A stretch of 16,802 nt of DNA from an uncultured beta proteobacterium. Lineage in GTDB: Bacteria > Pseudomonadota > Gammaproteobacteria > Burkholderiales > Rhodocyclaceae. Below are positions 7,631 through 14,156 of this stretch, in pieces. The position numbers and the translations under genes were made by a program. The notes under the pieces were generated by a model. That model had not been told where the DNA came from and did no database searches. It saw nothing but the letters and a program-made list of their open reading frames with translations. The stretch spans positions 1 through 16,802 of the forward strand of contig CAIZKA010000319.1 of assembly GCA_903933395.1 (NCBI GenBank). The letters are read 5' to 3'. The first letter of the stretch is position 1, and each line of letters begins with the position of its first letter.

Positions 7631-8266
7631 ATGAAGCTCCGGGGCCTTTGCGCGGTTACCCCCGACGATCCGCTGTTGCCGCGGCTGTCGGCGCTGGTCA
7701 AGGCGGCGCTCGATGGCGGCGCGCCTTTCGTTCAATACCGCAACAAGACGGCATCACGCCCGCTGCGGCGCGCCCAGGCCGCCGAAATGCTGCGCATCTG
7801 CCACGCCGCGGGGGCAAAGCTGATCATCAACGACGATGTCTGGCTGGCCGTCGAAATCGGCGCAGACGGCGCCCACCTGGGTCGCAACGATGCGCCGGGC
7901 GCGTCATTCGCCGCGGCGCGCGACGCCCTGGGGCCGAAGCGCATCCTCGGTGTCTCCTGCTATAACGAACTGGCCCTCGGCGAGGAAGCCGCGAAAGCCG
8001 GCGCCGACTACATCGCTTTCGGCAGCATGTTTCCCTCGCGCACCAAGCCCGGCGCGGTGCGTGCGCCGCTCGAGTTGCTCGGCGAGGCAAAGCGCCGCTT
8101 CGGCCTGCCGGTCGCGGCCATCGGCGGCATCACGCCCGACAATGCGCCGCAGTTGATAGCCGCCGGCGCCGACATGCTGGCGGTGGTCAGCGACCTGTTT
8201 GACGCGATGGACATTAAGGCGCGCGCCGCGACCTACCAGCAGCTGTTTCCTTCCCTGCATCCGTGA
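7631..8266 (+). CDS. thiE: ThiE, thiamin-phosphate synthase
   Basis: 211 residues, a TIM-barrel enzyme that couples HMP-pyrophosphate to thiazole-phosphate to give thiamin phosphate. Motifs in order are FVQYRNK (33-39, normally VQLR-K), IINDD (66-70) binding magnesium and pyrophosphate, GAHLGRND (80-87), FGSMFPSRTKPG (130-141), the phosphate-binding AIGGITPDN (163-171) and AVVSDLF (184-190). The ATG at 7631 opens directly onto the first barrel strand (LRGLCAVTPD), and an upstream in-frame ATG at 7589 adds only unrelated residues. A weak AGGAG lies 15 bases upstream, further than usual. The gap from thiD is 96 bases with nothing else recognised in it. Confidence 0.94.
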   Translation: MKLRGLCAVTPDDPLLPRLSALVKAALDGGAPFVQYRNKTASRPLRRAQAAEMLRICHAAGAKLIINDDVWLAVEIGADGAHLGRNDAPGASFAAARDALGPKRILGVSCYNELALGEEAAKAGADYIAFGSMFPSRTKPGAVRAPLELLGEAKRRFGLPVAAIGGITPDNAPQLIAAGADMLAVVSDLFDAMDIKARAATYQQLFPSLHP

Positions 8267-8303
8267 TCACGCACTGGTGTAGTGCAACACGCTGCTGTAC
8301 TCC

Positions 8304-8335
8304 GACCCCCGACTCCTGACTCCTGATTTCCGACC
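8304..8335 (+). repeat. Degenerate 7-base tandem repeat abutting the hemL start
   Basis: Consecutive 7-base units read GACCCCC (8304-8310), GACTCCT (8311-8317), GACTCCT (8318-8324), GATTTCC (8325-8331), then GACC and the hemL ATG. The preceding GTACTCC (8297-8303) may be one more decayed unit. The repeat leaves hemL without a visible Shine-Dalgarno. Confidence 0.65.
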
Positions 8336-9613
8336 ATGTCCCGTAACGAAGAACTCTTTCTCCGCGCCCAGAAAACCATTCCCGGCGGCGTCAATTCGCC
8401 GGTGCGGGCCTTCCGTTCCGTCGGCGGCGCGCCGCGCTTTTTCGCCTCGGGCTCCGGCGCCCGCGTCCTCGATGCCGACGGCAAATCCTATCTCGACTAC
8501 GTCGGTTCCTGGGGGCCGCTGATCCTCGGCCACGCCGATCCGGACACGGTGCGCGCCGTGCAGGAAGCCGCGGCGAAAGGCCTGACTTTCGGCGCGCCGA
8601 CCGAGGGCGAGGTCGAACTGGCTGAGCTTCTGGTGCAGCGCGTGCCGAGCATGGACATGGTGCGCCTGGTATCGTCCGGCACCGAGGCGACGATGAGCGC
8701 AATCCGGCTGGCGCGCGGATTTACCGGGCGCGACATGATCATCAAGTTCGAGGGCTGCTATCACGGCCACGGCGACAGCCTGCTGGTCAAGGCCGGTTCC
8801 GGCCTGCTGACCTTCGGCAATCCATCGTCTGCCGGCGTGCCGGCCGATCTGGCGCGGCACACCCTGGTGCTCGACTACAACGACGAGCAGGGCCTGCGCG
8901 ATGCCTTCATGGAGCACGTCAAGGAGATTGCCTGCGTCATAGTCGAGCCGGTGGCCGGCAACATGAATCTGATTCAGCCGGCGCCCGGATTTCTTGCTGC
9001 CATTCGCGAGATGTGCACGCAGCACGGCGCGCTGCTGATTTTCGACGAAGTCATGACCGGTTTTCGCGTCGGGCCGAGTTCGGCCCAGGGCTTGTACGGA
9101 ATCACGCCGGATATCTCGACCTTCGGCAAGGTGATCGGCGGCGGCATGCCCTTGGGCGCCTTCGGCGGCCGTCGCGAGATCATGGAACAGATCGCGCCGC
9201 TGGGCCCGGTGTACCAGGCCGGCACGTTGTCGGGCAATCCGCTGTCCGTGGCGGCGGGCCTGGTGACGCTGAAAAAGATCGCTGCACCGGGCTTCTACGA
9301 GGCCCTGACGGCGAAGACCCGGACGCTGGTCGAAGGCCTCGCCGCTGCGGCGAAGAAGCGCGGCGTGCGTTTCAGCGCGCAGTCGGTGGGCGGCATGTTC
9401 GGCGTCTATTTTGCTGCCACGCCGCCGACCTCCTATGCGGAAGTCATGGCTTCCGACAAGGAGGCTTTCAGCCGCTTCTTCCACGCCATGCTCGATGCCG
9501 GCGTGTATCTCGCGCCCTCGGCCTTCGAGGCCGGCTTCGTTTCCGCCGCGCATACCGATGCCGACATCGCGGCGACAATCGCCGCGGCCGACGCGATTTT
9601 CGCCGCCGGCTGA
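8336..9613 (+). CDS. hemL: HemL, glutamate-1-semialdehyde 2,1-aminomutase
   Basis: 425 residues, the normal length. It is a cytoplasmic pyridoxal-phosphate enzyme that isomerises glutamate-1-semialdehyde to 5-aminolevulinate, the C5-route precursor of haem and other tetrapyrroles. The N terminus SRNEELFLRAQKTIPGGVNS is near invariant in the family. Other landmarks are YLDYVGSWGPLILGH, SSGTEATMSAIRLARG for cofactor phosphate binding, YHGHGDSLLV, IFDEVMTGFRVG with the cofactor-ring Asp, and STFGKVIGGGMPLGAFGG, where Lys265 forms the Schiff base. It is 69 bases after thiE. No Shine-Dalgarno is seen; the immediate leader is a short CT-rich repeat. Confidence 0.97.
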   Translation: MSRNEELFLRAQKTIPGGVNSPVRAFRSVGGAPRFFASGSGARVLDADGKSYLDYVGSWGPLILGHADPDTVRAVQEAAAKGLTFGAPTEGEVELAELLVQRVPSMDMVRLVSSGTEATMSAIRLARGFTGRDMIIKFEGCYHGHGDSLLVKAGSGLLTFGNPSSAGVPADLARHTLVLDYNDEQGLRDAFMEHVKEIACVIVEPVAGNMNLIQPAPGFLAAIREMCTQHGALLIFDEVMTGFRVGPSSAQGLYGITPDISTFGKVIGGGMPLGAFGGRREIMEQIAPLGPVYQAGTLSGNPLSVAAGLVTLKKIAAPGFYEALTAKTRTLVEGLAAAAKKRGVRFSAQSVGGMFGVYFAATPPTSYAEVMASDKEAFSRFFHAMLDAGVYLAPSAFEAGFVSAAHTDADIAATIAAADAIFAAG

Positions 9614-9656
9614 GCCGGCGCCGGGCACAAGAGTCGGCGCTGGCGACACGGCGACC

Positions 9657-9995
9657 ATGCCGACCCTGAGCCCCGCTGCCGCCTGGCTGGTTCTGCTGGT
9701 CGCCGGCCTGTGCGAAGTAGTCTGGGCCATCGGCCTCAAGTACACCGAAGGCTTCACGCGCCTCGTGCCCAGCGCCTGGACGCTGGCAGCGATGGTGGCC
9801 TCCGTCGTTTTGCTGGCGTGGTCGCTGAAAACCCTTCCGGTGGGAACGGCCTACGCGGTGTGGACCGGCATCGGCGCGGTCGGCACCGCGCTGCTCGGCA
9901 TGGCGCTGTTCAACGAATCGCGCGAGGTCGCGCGCCTGGTCTGCATCGGCCTCATCGTCGCCGGCATCCTCGGCCTGAAACTGGTAACGAAGTAG
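9657..9995 (+). CDS. gdx: Gdx/SugE, guanidinium exporter of the small multidrug resistance family
   Basis: 112 residues with four predicted membrane helices, the standard small-multidrug-resistance size; two copies form an antiparallel proton-coupled transporter. The first helix holds GLCEVVWAIGLKYTEGF with the central Glu20 that binds substrate and proton. LPVGTAYAVWTGIGAVGTALLG and GLKLVTK closely follow E. coli SugE/Gdx rather than EmrE, so guanidinium export is the likely role. The start follows hemL by 43 bases. No guanidine riboswitch was recognised in that space, unlike many gdx genes, so it may simply be expressed with hemL. Its stop is 19 bases from the stop of the convergent CorA-type gene. 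Confidence 0.93.
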   Translation: MPTLSPAAAWLVLLVAGLCEVVWAIGLKYTEGFTRLVPSAWTLAAMVASVVLLAWSLKTLPVGTAYAVWTGIGAVGTALLGMALFNESREVARLVCIGLIVAGILGLKLVTK

Positions 9996-10014
9996 GGCCG
10001 GCGCCCGCTGCGGT

Positions 10015-11385
10015 TCAGGCTTCGCGCCCGGCGCGCCGGGCTGCGAGCAGTTTTCTCGCCTTGCGGGTTTCGAGCCAGCGCAGGGTGACGTAAGTACCCC
10101 AGCCGAACAATCCCATGGCGACGATGAAGGCGCCATAGGACACGGGCCACGGCACGCCCTCGGTCATCATCGAGAACTCCGACATGCCGCCGATGCCGGC
10201 GATGATGTTGAGCGGCACGAACACCACGCTGATGGTGGTCAGCTTGGACACGCGCTTGTTCTGGTTGATGTTGATGAAGCCGACCGTGGCGTCCATCAGG
10301 AAGTTGATCTTGCCGAAGAGGAAGGAGGTGTGGCCGTCCAGCGAATCGATGTCGCGCAGGATCTGCCGCGCATCGTCATGCTGCGCGGTCGACATCAGCC
10401 GGCTGCGCATCAGGAAGGACAGCGCGCGCCGTGTATCGAGCACGTTGCGGCGGATGCGGCCGTTCAAGTCCTCTTCCTTGGCGATGTCGGAGAGGATCTC
10501 GGCGGCTTCATCGTCGGTGACCTGCGGTGTCAGCACGGTGCGGCTGACCTTCTCCAGTTCGGCGTAGATGTCCTCCAGCGCGTCCGCCGAATACTCGACG
10601 TCGGCGTCATAGAGGTCGAGCAGCACATCCTTGCCGTCGGTGACGTAGCCCGGCTGGATGCGTGCGCGCAGGCGCTGCAGGCGGAACACCGGCAGTTCCT
10701 CTTCGCGCATCGAGAACAGGATGTTGTTGTGCAGGACGAAGGCCACCGGCACGTTGCGCGATTCGTCCTCCTTGTCCAGCAGGAAGTCCGAATGCATATG
10801 GACGTCGCCGTTGTCCTCGATGTAGAAGCGTGCGGACTCCTCGATGTTCCTGAGGTCGTCGGCATCCGGCAGTTCGAGGTCGAAGATGTCCTCGACCCAC
10901 TGGCGCTCTTCCTTCGAGGGTGCGAGCAGGTCAACCCAGATCGGCGTGGTGGCGGCCAGGTCTTCCTTGCTGTCGATCTGGATCTGGCGCAGGCGGCCGT
11001 TCTGCAGCTCGAAGGCATTGATCATCACCGGCTTGCGTGCCGGGTCGCTGGACTGCGGCATGCCTTGCAGGTCGCTGCCGGCCGCCGCGGGAGCATCGTC
11101 GGACTCCTCGTCGAGCGATTCCTGGAGGGCTTCCGACATCTCGTCGAGCACGTCCTCGCCCTGCTCCTTGTCCAGCAGTTCCCAGACCTGGACGCTTTCG
11201 TCCGGCGGCAGCGCATCGAGGATGCGCGCCACGGACTCGGGTGCCAGGGGCTCCAGCATGGTACGCAAGGCAGTCCAATCCTGGCGGCGTACCAGGTTCT
11301 CGACCTCGCGCAGGGTCTCCTGTTCCTCGGCGCGCTGGCGCGCCTCGGCATCATCTTCGGCAGGCAGGTTCAGGATCTCGGACAT
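10015..11385 (-). CDS. CorA-type divalent cation transporter with MgtE-N-like N-terminal domain and a GMS motif
   Basis: 456 residues. The acidic N terminus (about 15-95; LRTMLEPLAPESVARILDAL, ESVQVWELLDKEQGEDVLDE) resembles the helical cytosolic N domain of MgtE magnesium channels. Residues from about 118 onward form a CorA-like cytosolic domain (INAFELQNGRL, IWVDLLAPSKEERQWVEDIF, RNVPVAFVLHNNILFSMREEELP) and the long stalk helix ending RVSKLTTISVVFVPLNIIAG. Two membrane helices lie at about 380-399 and 416-437, with a basic C-terminal tail. The loop between them reads Gly399-Gly400-Met401-Ser402-Glu403-Phe404, where classic CorA has Gly-Met-Asn. Magnesium or another divalent metal is the probable cargo, but the motif change makes the exact ion uncertain. 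The start is 32 bases after mtgA. Confidence 0.88.
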   Translation of the reverse strand: MSEILNLPAEDDAEARQRAEEQETLREVENLVRRQDWTALRTMLEPLAPESVARILDALPPDESVQVWELLDKEQGEDVLDEMSEALQESLDEESDDAPAAAGSDLQGMPQSSDPARKPVMINAFELQNGRLRQIQIDSKEDLAATTPIWVDLLAPSKEERQWVEDIFDLELPDADDLRNIEESARFYIEDNGDVHMHSDFLLDKEDESRNVPVAFVLHNNILFSMREEELPVFRLQRLRARIQPGYVTDGKDVLLDLYDADVEYSADALEDIYAELEKVSRTVLTPQVTDDEAAEILSDIAKEEDLNGRIRRNVLDTRRALSFLMRSRLMSTAQHDDARQILRDIDSLDGHTSFLFGKINFLMDATVGFININQNKRVSKLTTISVVFVPLNIIAGIGGMSEFSMMTEGVPWPVSYGAFIVAMGLFGWGTYVTLRWLETRKARKLLAARRAGREA

Positions 11386-11417
11386 GGCCCGCGTATTCTA
11401 GTCACATTCGCCATGGT

Positions 11418-12113
11418 TCATGGCACGGCCGCGCCGCCCATGCGAGCGATGATCGTTTGCGTGCGGCCGTTCATATAGGCGGAATACGGATTGCGTTCGT
11501 AGCGGCGGGGAGCGGGCAGCATGACGGCCAGGCGCGCGGCCTGTTCGGCTCCGAGTTGCGCCGCCGGGATGCTGAAGTAGCGCCGCGCCGCGGCCTCGGC
11601 ACCGAAAACACCGTCGCCCCATTCGACGACGTTGAGATAGACCTCGAGGATGCGCCGCTTGTCCCACAGCAGCTCGATCCAGACCGTGATGATGGCTTCC
11701 TCGCCCTTGCGGAAAAACGACTTGGTCGGCGACAGCAGCAGGTTCTTGGCGAGCTGCTGCGAGATGGTCGAGCCGCCGGCGACGACCTTGCCTTTCTTCT
11801 GGTTTTTTTCGAGCGCTTTCTGGATGCCTTCCCAGTCGAAGCCCTCATGATCGACGAACTTGTCGTCCTCGGCGGAGACTACTGCGCGCTTGAGATGGAT
11901 GGAAATTTTTTCGTAGGGCACCCACTGGCGTTTCAGTTCCGCCTTGGGGTTCTTCTGGCGGGCCTCGTCAAGGCGCTGGCTCTGGAAACTGGTCGTTCCG
12001 GGATTCACCCATTTCCACCACAGCACCCAACCCAGGTACCAGCCCTGCCAGAGCAGAATCAAGCCGGCGGCGCCGGCCAGCGCCAGTTTCAGCCAGCGCG
12101 GCGCCGGCCTCAC
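11418..12113 (-). CDS. mtgA: MtgA, monofunctional biosynthetic peptidoglycan transglycosylase
   Basis: 231 residues from a GTG at 12113. A short cytoplasmic head (VRPAPRWLK) precedes a single membrane anchor at about 9-32, then a periplasmic glycosyltransferase-51 domain that polymerises lipid II into glycan strands. Visible motifs are the catalytic Glu82 in AVVSAEDDKFVDHEGFDW, GGSTISQQLAKNL (113-125), RKGEEAIITVWIELLWDKRRILEVYLN (135-161) and GVFGAEAAARRYF (168-180). There is no transpeptidase domain, as expected for MtgA. An in-frame ATG at 12182 would add 23 residues that fall inside the palindromic repeat. The GTG has GGAAG 7 bases upstream and gives a length close to E. coli MtgA, so it is preferred. 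Confidence 0.94.
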   Translation of the reverse strand: MRPAPRWLKLALAGAAGLILLWQGWYLGWVLWWKWVNPGTTSFQSQRLDEARQKNPKAELKRQWVPYEKISIHLKRAVVSAEDDKFVDHEGFDWEGIQKALEKNQKKGKVVAGGSTISQQLAKNLLLSPTKSFFRKGEEAIITVWIELLWDKRRILEVYLNVVEWGDGVFGAEAAARRYFSIPAAQLGAEQAARLAVMLPAPRRYERNPYSAYMNGRTQTIIARMGGAAVP

Positions 12114-12360
12114 TGCGTTGCTTCCGGGCAACGCAATGACGAATTGAACACCCCCCCTTGCAGGGCGCGTTCCGGCCTGCATGCCGGAACCGTTCGAAGG
12201 GCGCGAAGCATGCTTCGCGAATTCCCCTTCTCACCCCCCCGGTCCACGGCTGGCTTTGCACAGCCAACCGGCTTCGGCGGCGCAAAGCAGTGCTTTGCGA
12301 AACCCCGCCTACGCCCCCCGCCCAGGCGGGGGCGACTGACTGGTTCGCTGCGCTCAAATT
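12114..12360. repeat. Run of consecutive palindromes filling the aroE-mtgA gap
   Basis: Perfect or near-perfect inverted repeats follow one another: GTTCCGGC/GCCGGAAC (12169-12176 and 12183-12190), an 18-base palindrome CGCGAAGCATGCTTCGCG (12202-12219), TGGCT/AGCCA around 12251-12266, CGCAAAGCA/TGCTTTGCG with a one-base centre (12281-12299), and CCCCCGCC/GGCGGGGG (12315-12332). The aroE end carries TTGAGCGCAGCGAACCA on the minus strand, shared with the repeat at 5239. Short open frames across it are not convincing genes. The first 12 bases or so (12114-12125) serve as the mtgA ribosome-binding region. It probably forms a string of hairpins in the transcript. Confidence 0.8.
12121..12125 (-). 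promoter_or_regulatory. Shine-Dalgarno that sets the GTG start of mtgA
   Basis: GGAAG on the minus strand, seven bases before the GTG at 12113. It favours the shorter MtgA over an ATG at 12182 that lies in the hairpin of the repeat. Confidence 0.5.
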
Positions 12361-13200
12361 TCATGAGGCGCTCTTCAGGGCTGCGAGTACCGGAGCGGTG
12401 TGCGGGCGCACGCCGCGCCAGACGAAGAAGGCCTCGGCGGCCTGTTCGACCAGCATGCCCAGACCGTCGGCCACCCGCGCACCGGCGGTACGCGCCTGGG
12501 CCATGAAAGCGGTTTCGCGGCCGTAGACCATTTCATAGGCGACGCAGCGCGGCGCAAACACGGAAGTCGGCAGTGGCAGTACGGCGTTGTCGAGTCCCGC
12601 CGACGTGGCGTTGATGACGAGATCGAAACTCCGGCCGGCGAGGCCCGGAAAGCCCGTGCCATCCGGCTTGACCGCTACGGCGCAGCCCGGCAGACGGCCG
12701 AATTCGAGGGCGAGGCGCGCTGCAGTTTCCTCGGTGCGGTTGGCGATCAGCAGTTCGGCGGGGTTTTCCAGCAGCAGCGGCAGGATCACGCCGCGCGCCG
12801 CGCCACCAGCTCCCAGCAGCAGGATGCGGCGCCCGGCCGGGTCGCAGCCGAGATTGGTCTTCAGGTCACGTACCAGCCCCGCGCCGTCGGTGTTGTCGCC
12901 GATGACCGCGCCGGCGTCGAAGCTCAGCGTGTTCACCGCACCGGCCGCTTCGGCGCGGGAGGTGAGTTTCGTGGCCAGGCGAAAGGCTTCTTCCTTGAAC
13001 GGCACCGTGACGTTGGCGCCCCTGGCCGGACCCTTGCCGTTGGCGACGAAGGCGGTCACGGCGGCGGCGAAGCCGTCGTCCGGAGCCAGGATGGCCTCAT
13101 AACTGAGGTCCTGCCCGGTCTGCTTGGCGAACAGGGTGTGGATGCGGGGCGACTTGCTGTGCCCGACGGGGTTGCCAAACAAGGCGTAGCGGTCAGTCAT
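12361..13200 (-). CDS. aroE: AroE, shikimate dehydrogenase (NADP+)
   Basis: 279 residues. It reduces 3-dehydroshikimate to shikimate in the pathway to aromatic amino acids. The substrate site is formed by NPVGHSKSPRIH (10-21), NVTVPFKEEAF with catalytic Lys69 (63-73), and GDNTDG with catalytic Asp105. The Rossmann domain follows: ILLLGAGGAARG (126-137), then NRT (154-156), the motif that favours NADP. NATSAG and EMVYGRETAFMAQARTAGAR close the cofactor domain, and GMLVEQAAEAFFVWRG is the conserved C-terminal helix. It starts 16 bases after the TonB-like gene, so translation is probably coupled to that transcript. It ends exactly where the palindromic repeat begins. Confidence 0.97.
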   Translation of the reverse strand: MTDRYALFGNPVGHSKSPRIHTLFAKQTGQDLSYEAILAPDDGFAAAVTAFVANGKGPARGANVTVPFKEEAFRLATKLTSRAEAAGAVNTLSFDAGAVIGDNTDGAGLVRDLKTNLGCDPAGRRILLLGAGGAARGVILPLLLENPAELLIANRTEETAARLALEFGRLPGCAVAVKPDGTGFPGLAGRSFDLVINATSAGLDNAVLPLPTSVFAPRCVAYEMVYGRETAFMAQARTAGARVADGLGMLVEQAAEAFFVWRGVRPHTAPVLAALKSAS

Positions 13201-13216
13201 GGTGATCGGTCTTGCT

Positions 13217-14143
13217 TCAGTCCGAACGCAGGCGATCCGCGTTGGTGAAGGTCCATGTGCGCGTGATGTCGAGTTCGTCGAAGTCGCGCCGGATGGACTC
13301 GGGGAAGGCGGCGAAGCCGTTGTTCGCGGCCAGGCGGACGATGCGGACGGCGGCCTCGTCGAGCAGTTGCTTGCCCGAGGAACGAATGACTTCGACTTGC
13401 TTGAGCTCGCCGTTGGCCTTGATGATCACCGACAGCGTGAGGCTGCCGTAGAGCCGGCCCCTGGCGGCGTCGGGATAGTTGAGGTTGCCGATGCGCTCAA
13501 CCTTCTGCCGCCAGTCCTCCACGTACTGGGCGAAGCGGTATTCCTCGACCCGCGCACCGATGAACTTCTTGCGCGGCCGCTGGTTGTATTCCTCCATCTG
13601 GCGGGCGATCTGTCCTTCCAGGCGGGCGATGGCCAGCGCGCTGCTGGCCATGTCGGCGCCGGAAAGATTAGGCTGGGGCGAAGGTACCGGGTTGAGTTTG
13701 GGCGTGTCGGTGCTGACCGATCTTTCGCTCTTCAGTCGCGTCATCTGCTGCTGCGCCTGCGCTTCGAGGTCGGCGACGCGCCGCTGTGCCTCGGTCAGCT
13801 GGTCGCCTTCCTTGGTCTGGACCGAAGGCGGCAGCGGTGTCTTGGCGCGGCGGGCCTCCTCGGTGTTGCCGCCGCCGTCGAGGTTGGCCTGCGCCTTGGC
13901 CTGCGCCTTGTCCGGCTTGGCCTTGCTCTTGCTGTTGACCAGGATCACGTCGAGCGCCCGTTCGCGCGCCTTCTCCATGAAATCCGGCGGAGTGAAGCGA
14001 ATCACCAGCAGCATGGCGTGGAGCAGCAGCGAAACGCCAAGCGCCAGCGTCAGGTTGCGCCGCGGCGCATCCATGGCGGCGAGGAAGGCCGGCATCGGCA
14101 GGGGTGGCAGTGAAGGCCAGGAAAGGCGCGACAGGCTGGACAT
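13217..14143 (-). CDS. TonB-family energy transducer
   Basis: 308 residues from the ATG at 14143. A single membrane helix at about 30-48 (LTLALGVSLLLHAMLLVIRF) carries His42, reminiscent of the His of TonB that faces ExbB/ExbD. A charged Lys/Ala-rich stretch (72-88), a predicted coiled coil (about 112-140) and a modest Pro segment (148-160) span the periplasm. The C-terminal TonB domain is at about 205-303 (YPDAARGRLYGSLTLSVIIK, EVIRSSGKQLLDEAAVRIV). It would pass proton-motive energy to outer-membrane receptors or play a TolA-like role. The Pro-rich spacer is short compared with classical TonB, and no exbB or exbD lies in the window. It begins 13 bases after the nuclease gene. The frame extends upstream to 14476, but only through sequence antisense-free of family features and overlapping the nuclease. 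Confidence 0.88.
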   Translation of the reverse strand: MSSLSRLSWPSLPPLPMPAFLAAMDAPRRNLTLALGVSLLLHAMLLVIRFTPPDFMEKARERALDVILVNSKSKAKPDKAQAKAQANLDGGGNTEEARRAKTPLPPSVQTKEGDQLTEAQRRVADLEAQAQQQMTRLKSERSVSTDTPKLNPVPSPQPNLSGADMASSALAIARLEGQIARQMEEYNQRPRKKFIGARVEEYRFAQYVEDWRQKVERIGNLNYPDAARGRLYGSLTLSVIIKANGELKQVEVIRSSGKQLLDEAAVRIVRLAANNGFAAFPESIRRDFDELDITRTWTFTNADRLRSD

Positions 14144-14156
14144 AAGCCCGTTGATT

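Noticed and set aside
8267..9757. A 496-codon minus-strand frame opposite hemL
   Set aside because: HemL on the plus strand is certain with all catalytic motifs; the antisense product has no recognisable domain.
9994..10014. Bidirectional terminator between gdx and the CorA-type gene
   Set aside because: Only a 4-base GGGC/GCCC stem is present with no T run on either strand, too weak to call.
12110..12364. An 84-codon minus-strand frame in the aroE-mtgA gap (MKFERSEPVSRPRLGGG...)
   Set aside because: It is a read-through of the palindromic repeat; peptides of this kind are typical artefacts of such repeats and no family is recognised.
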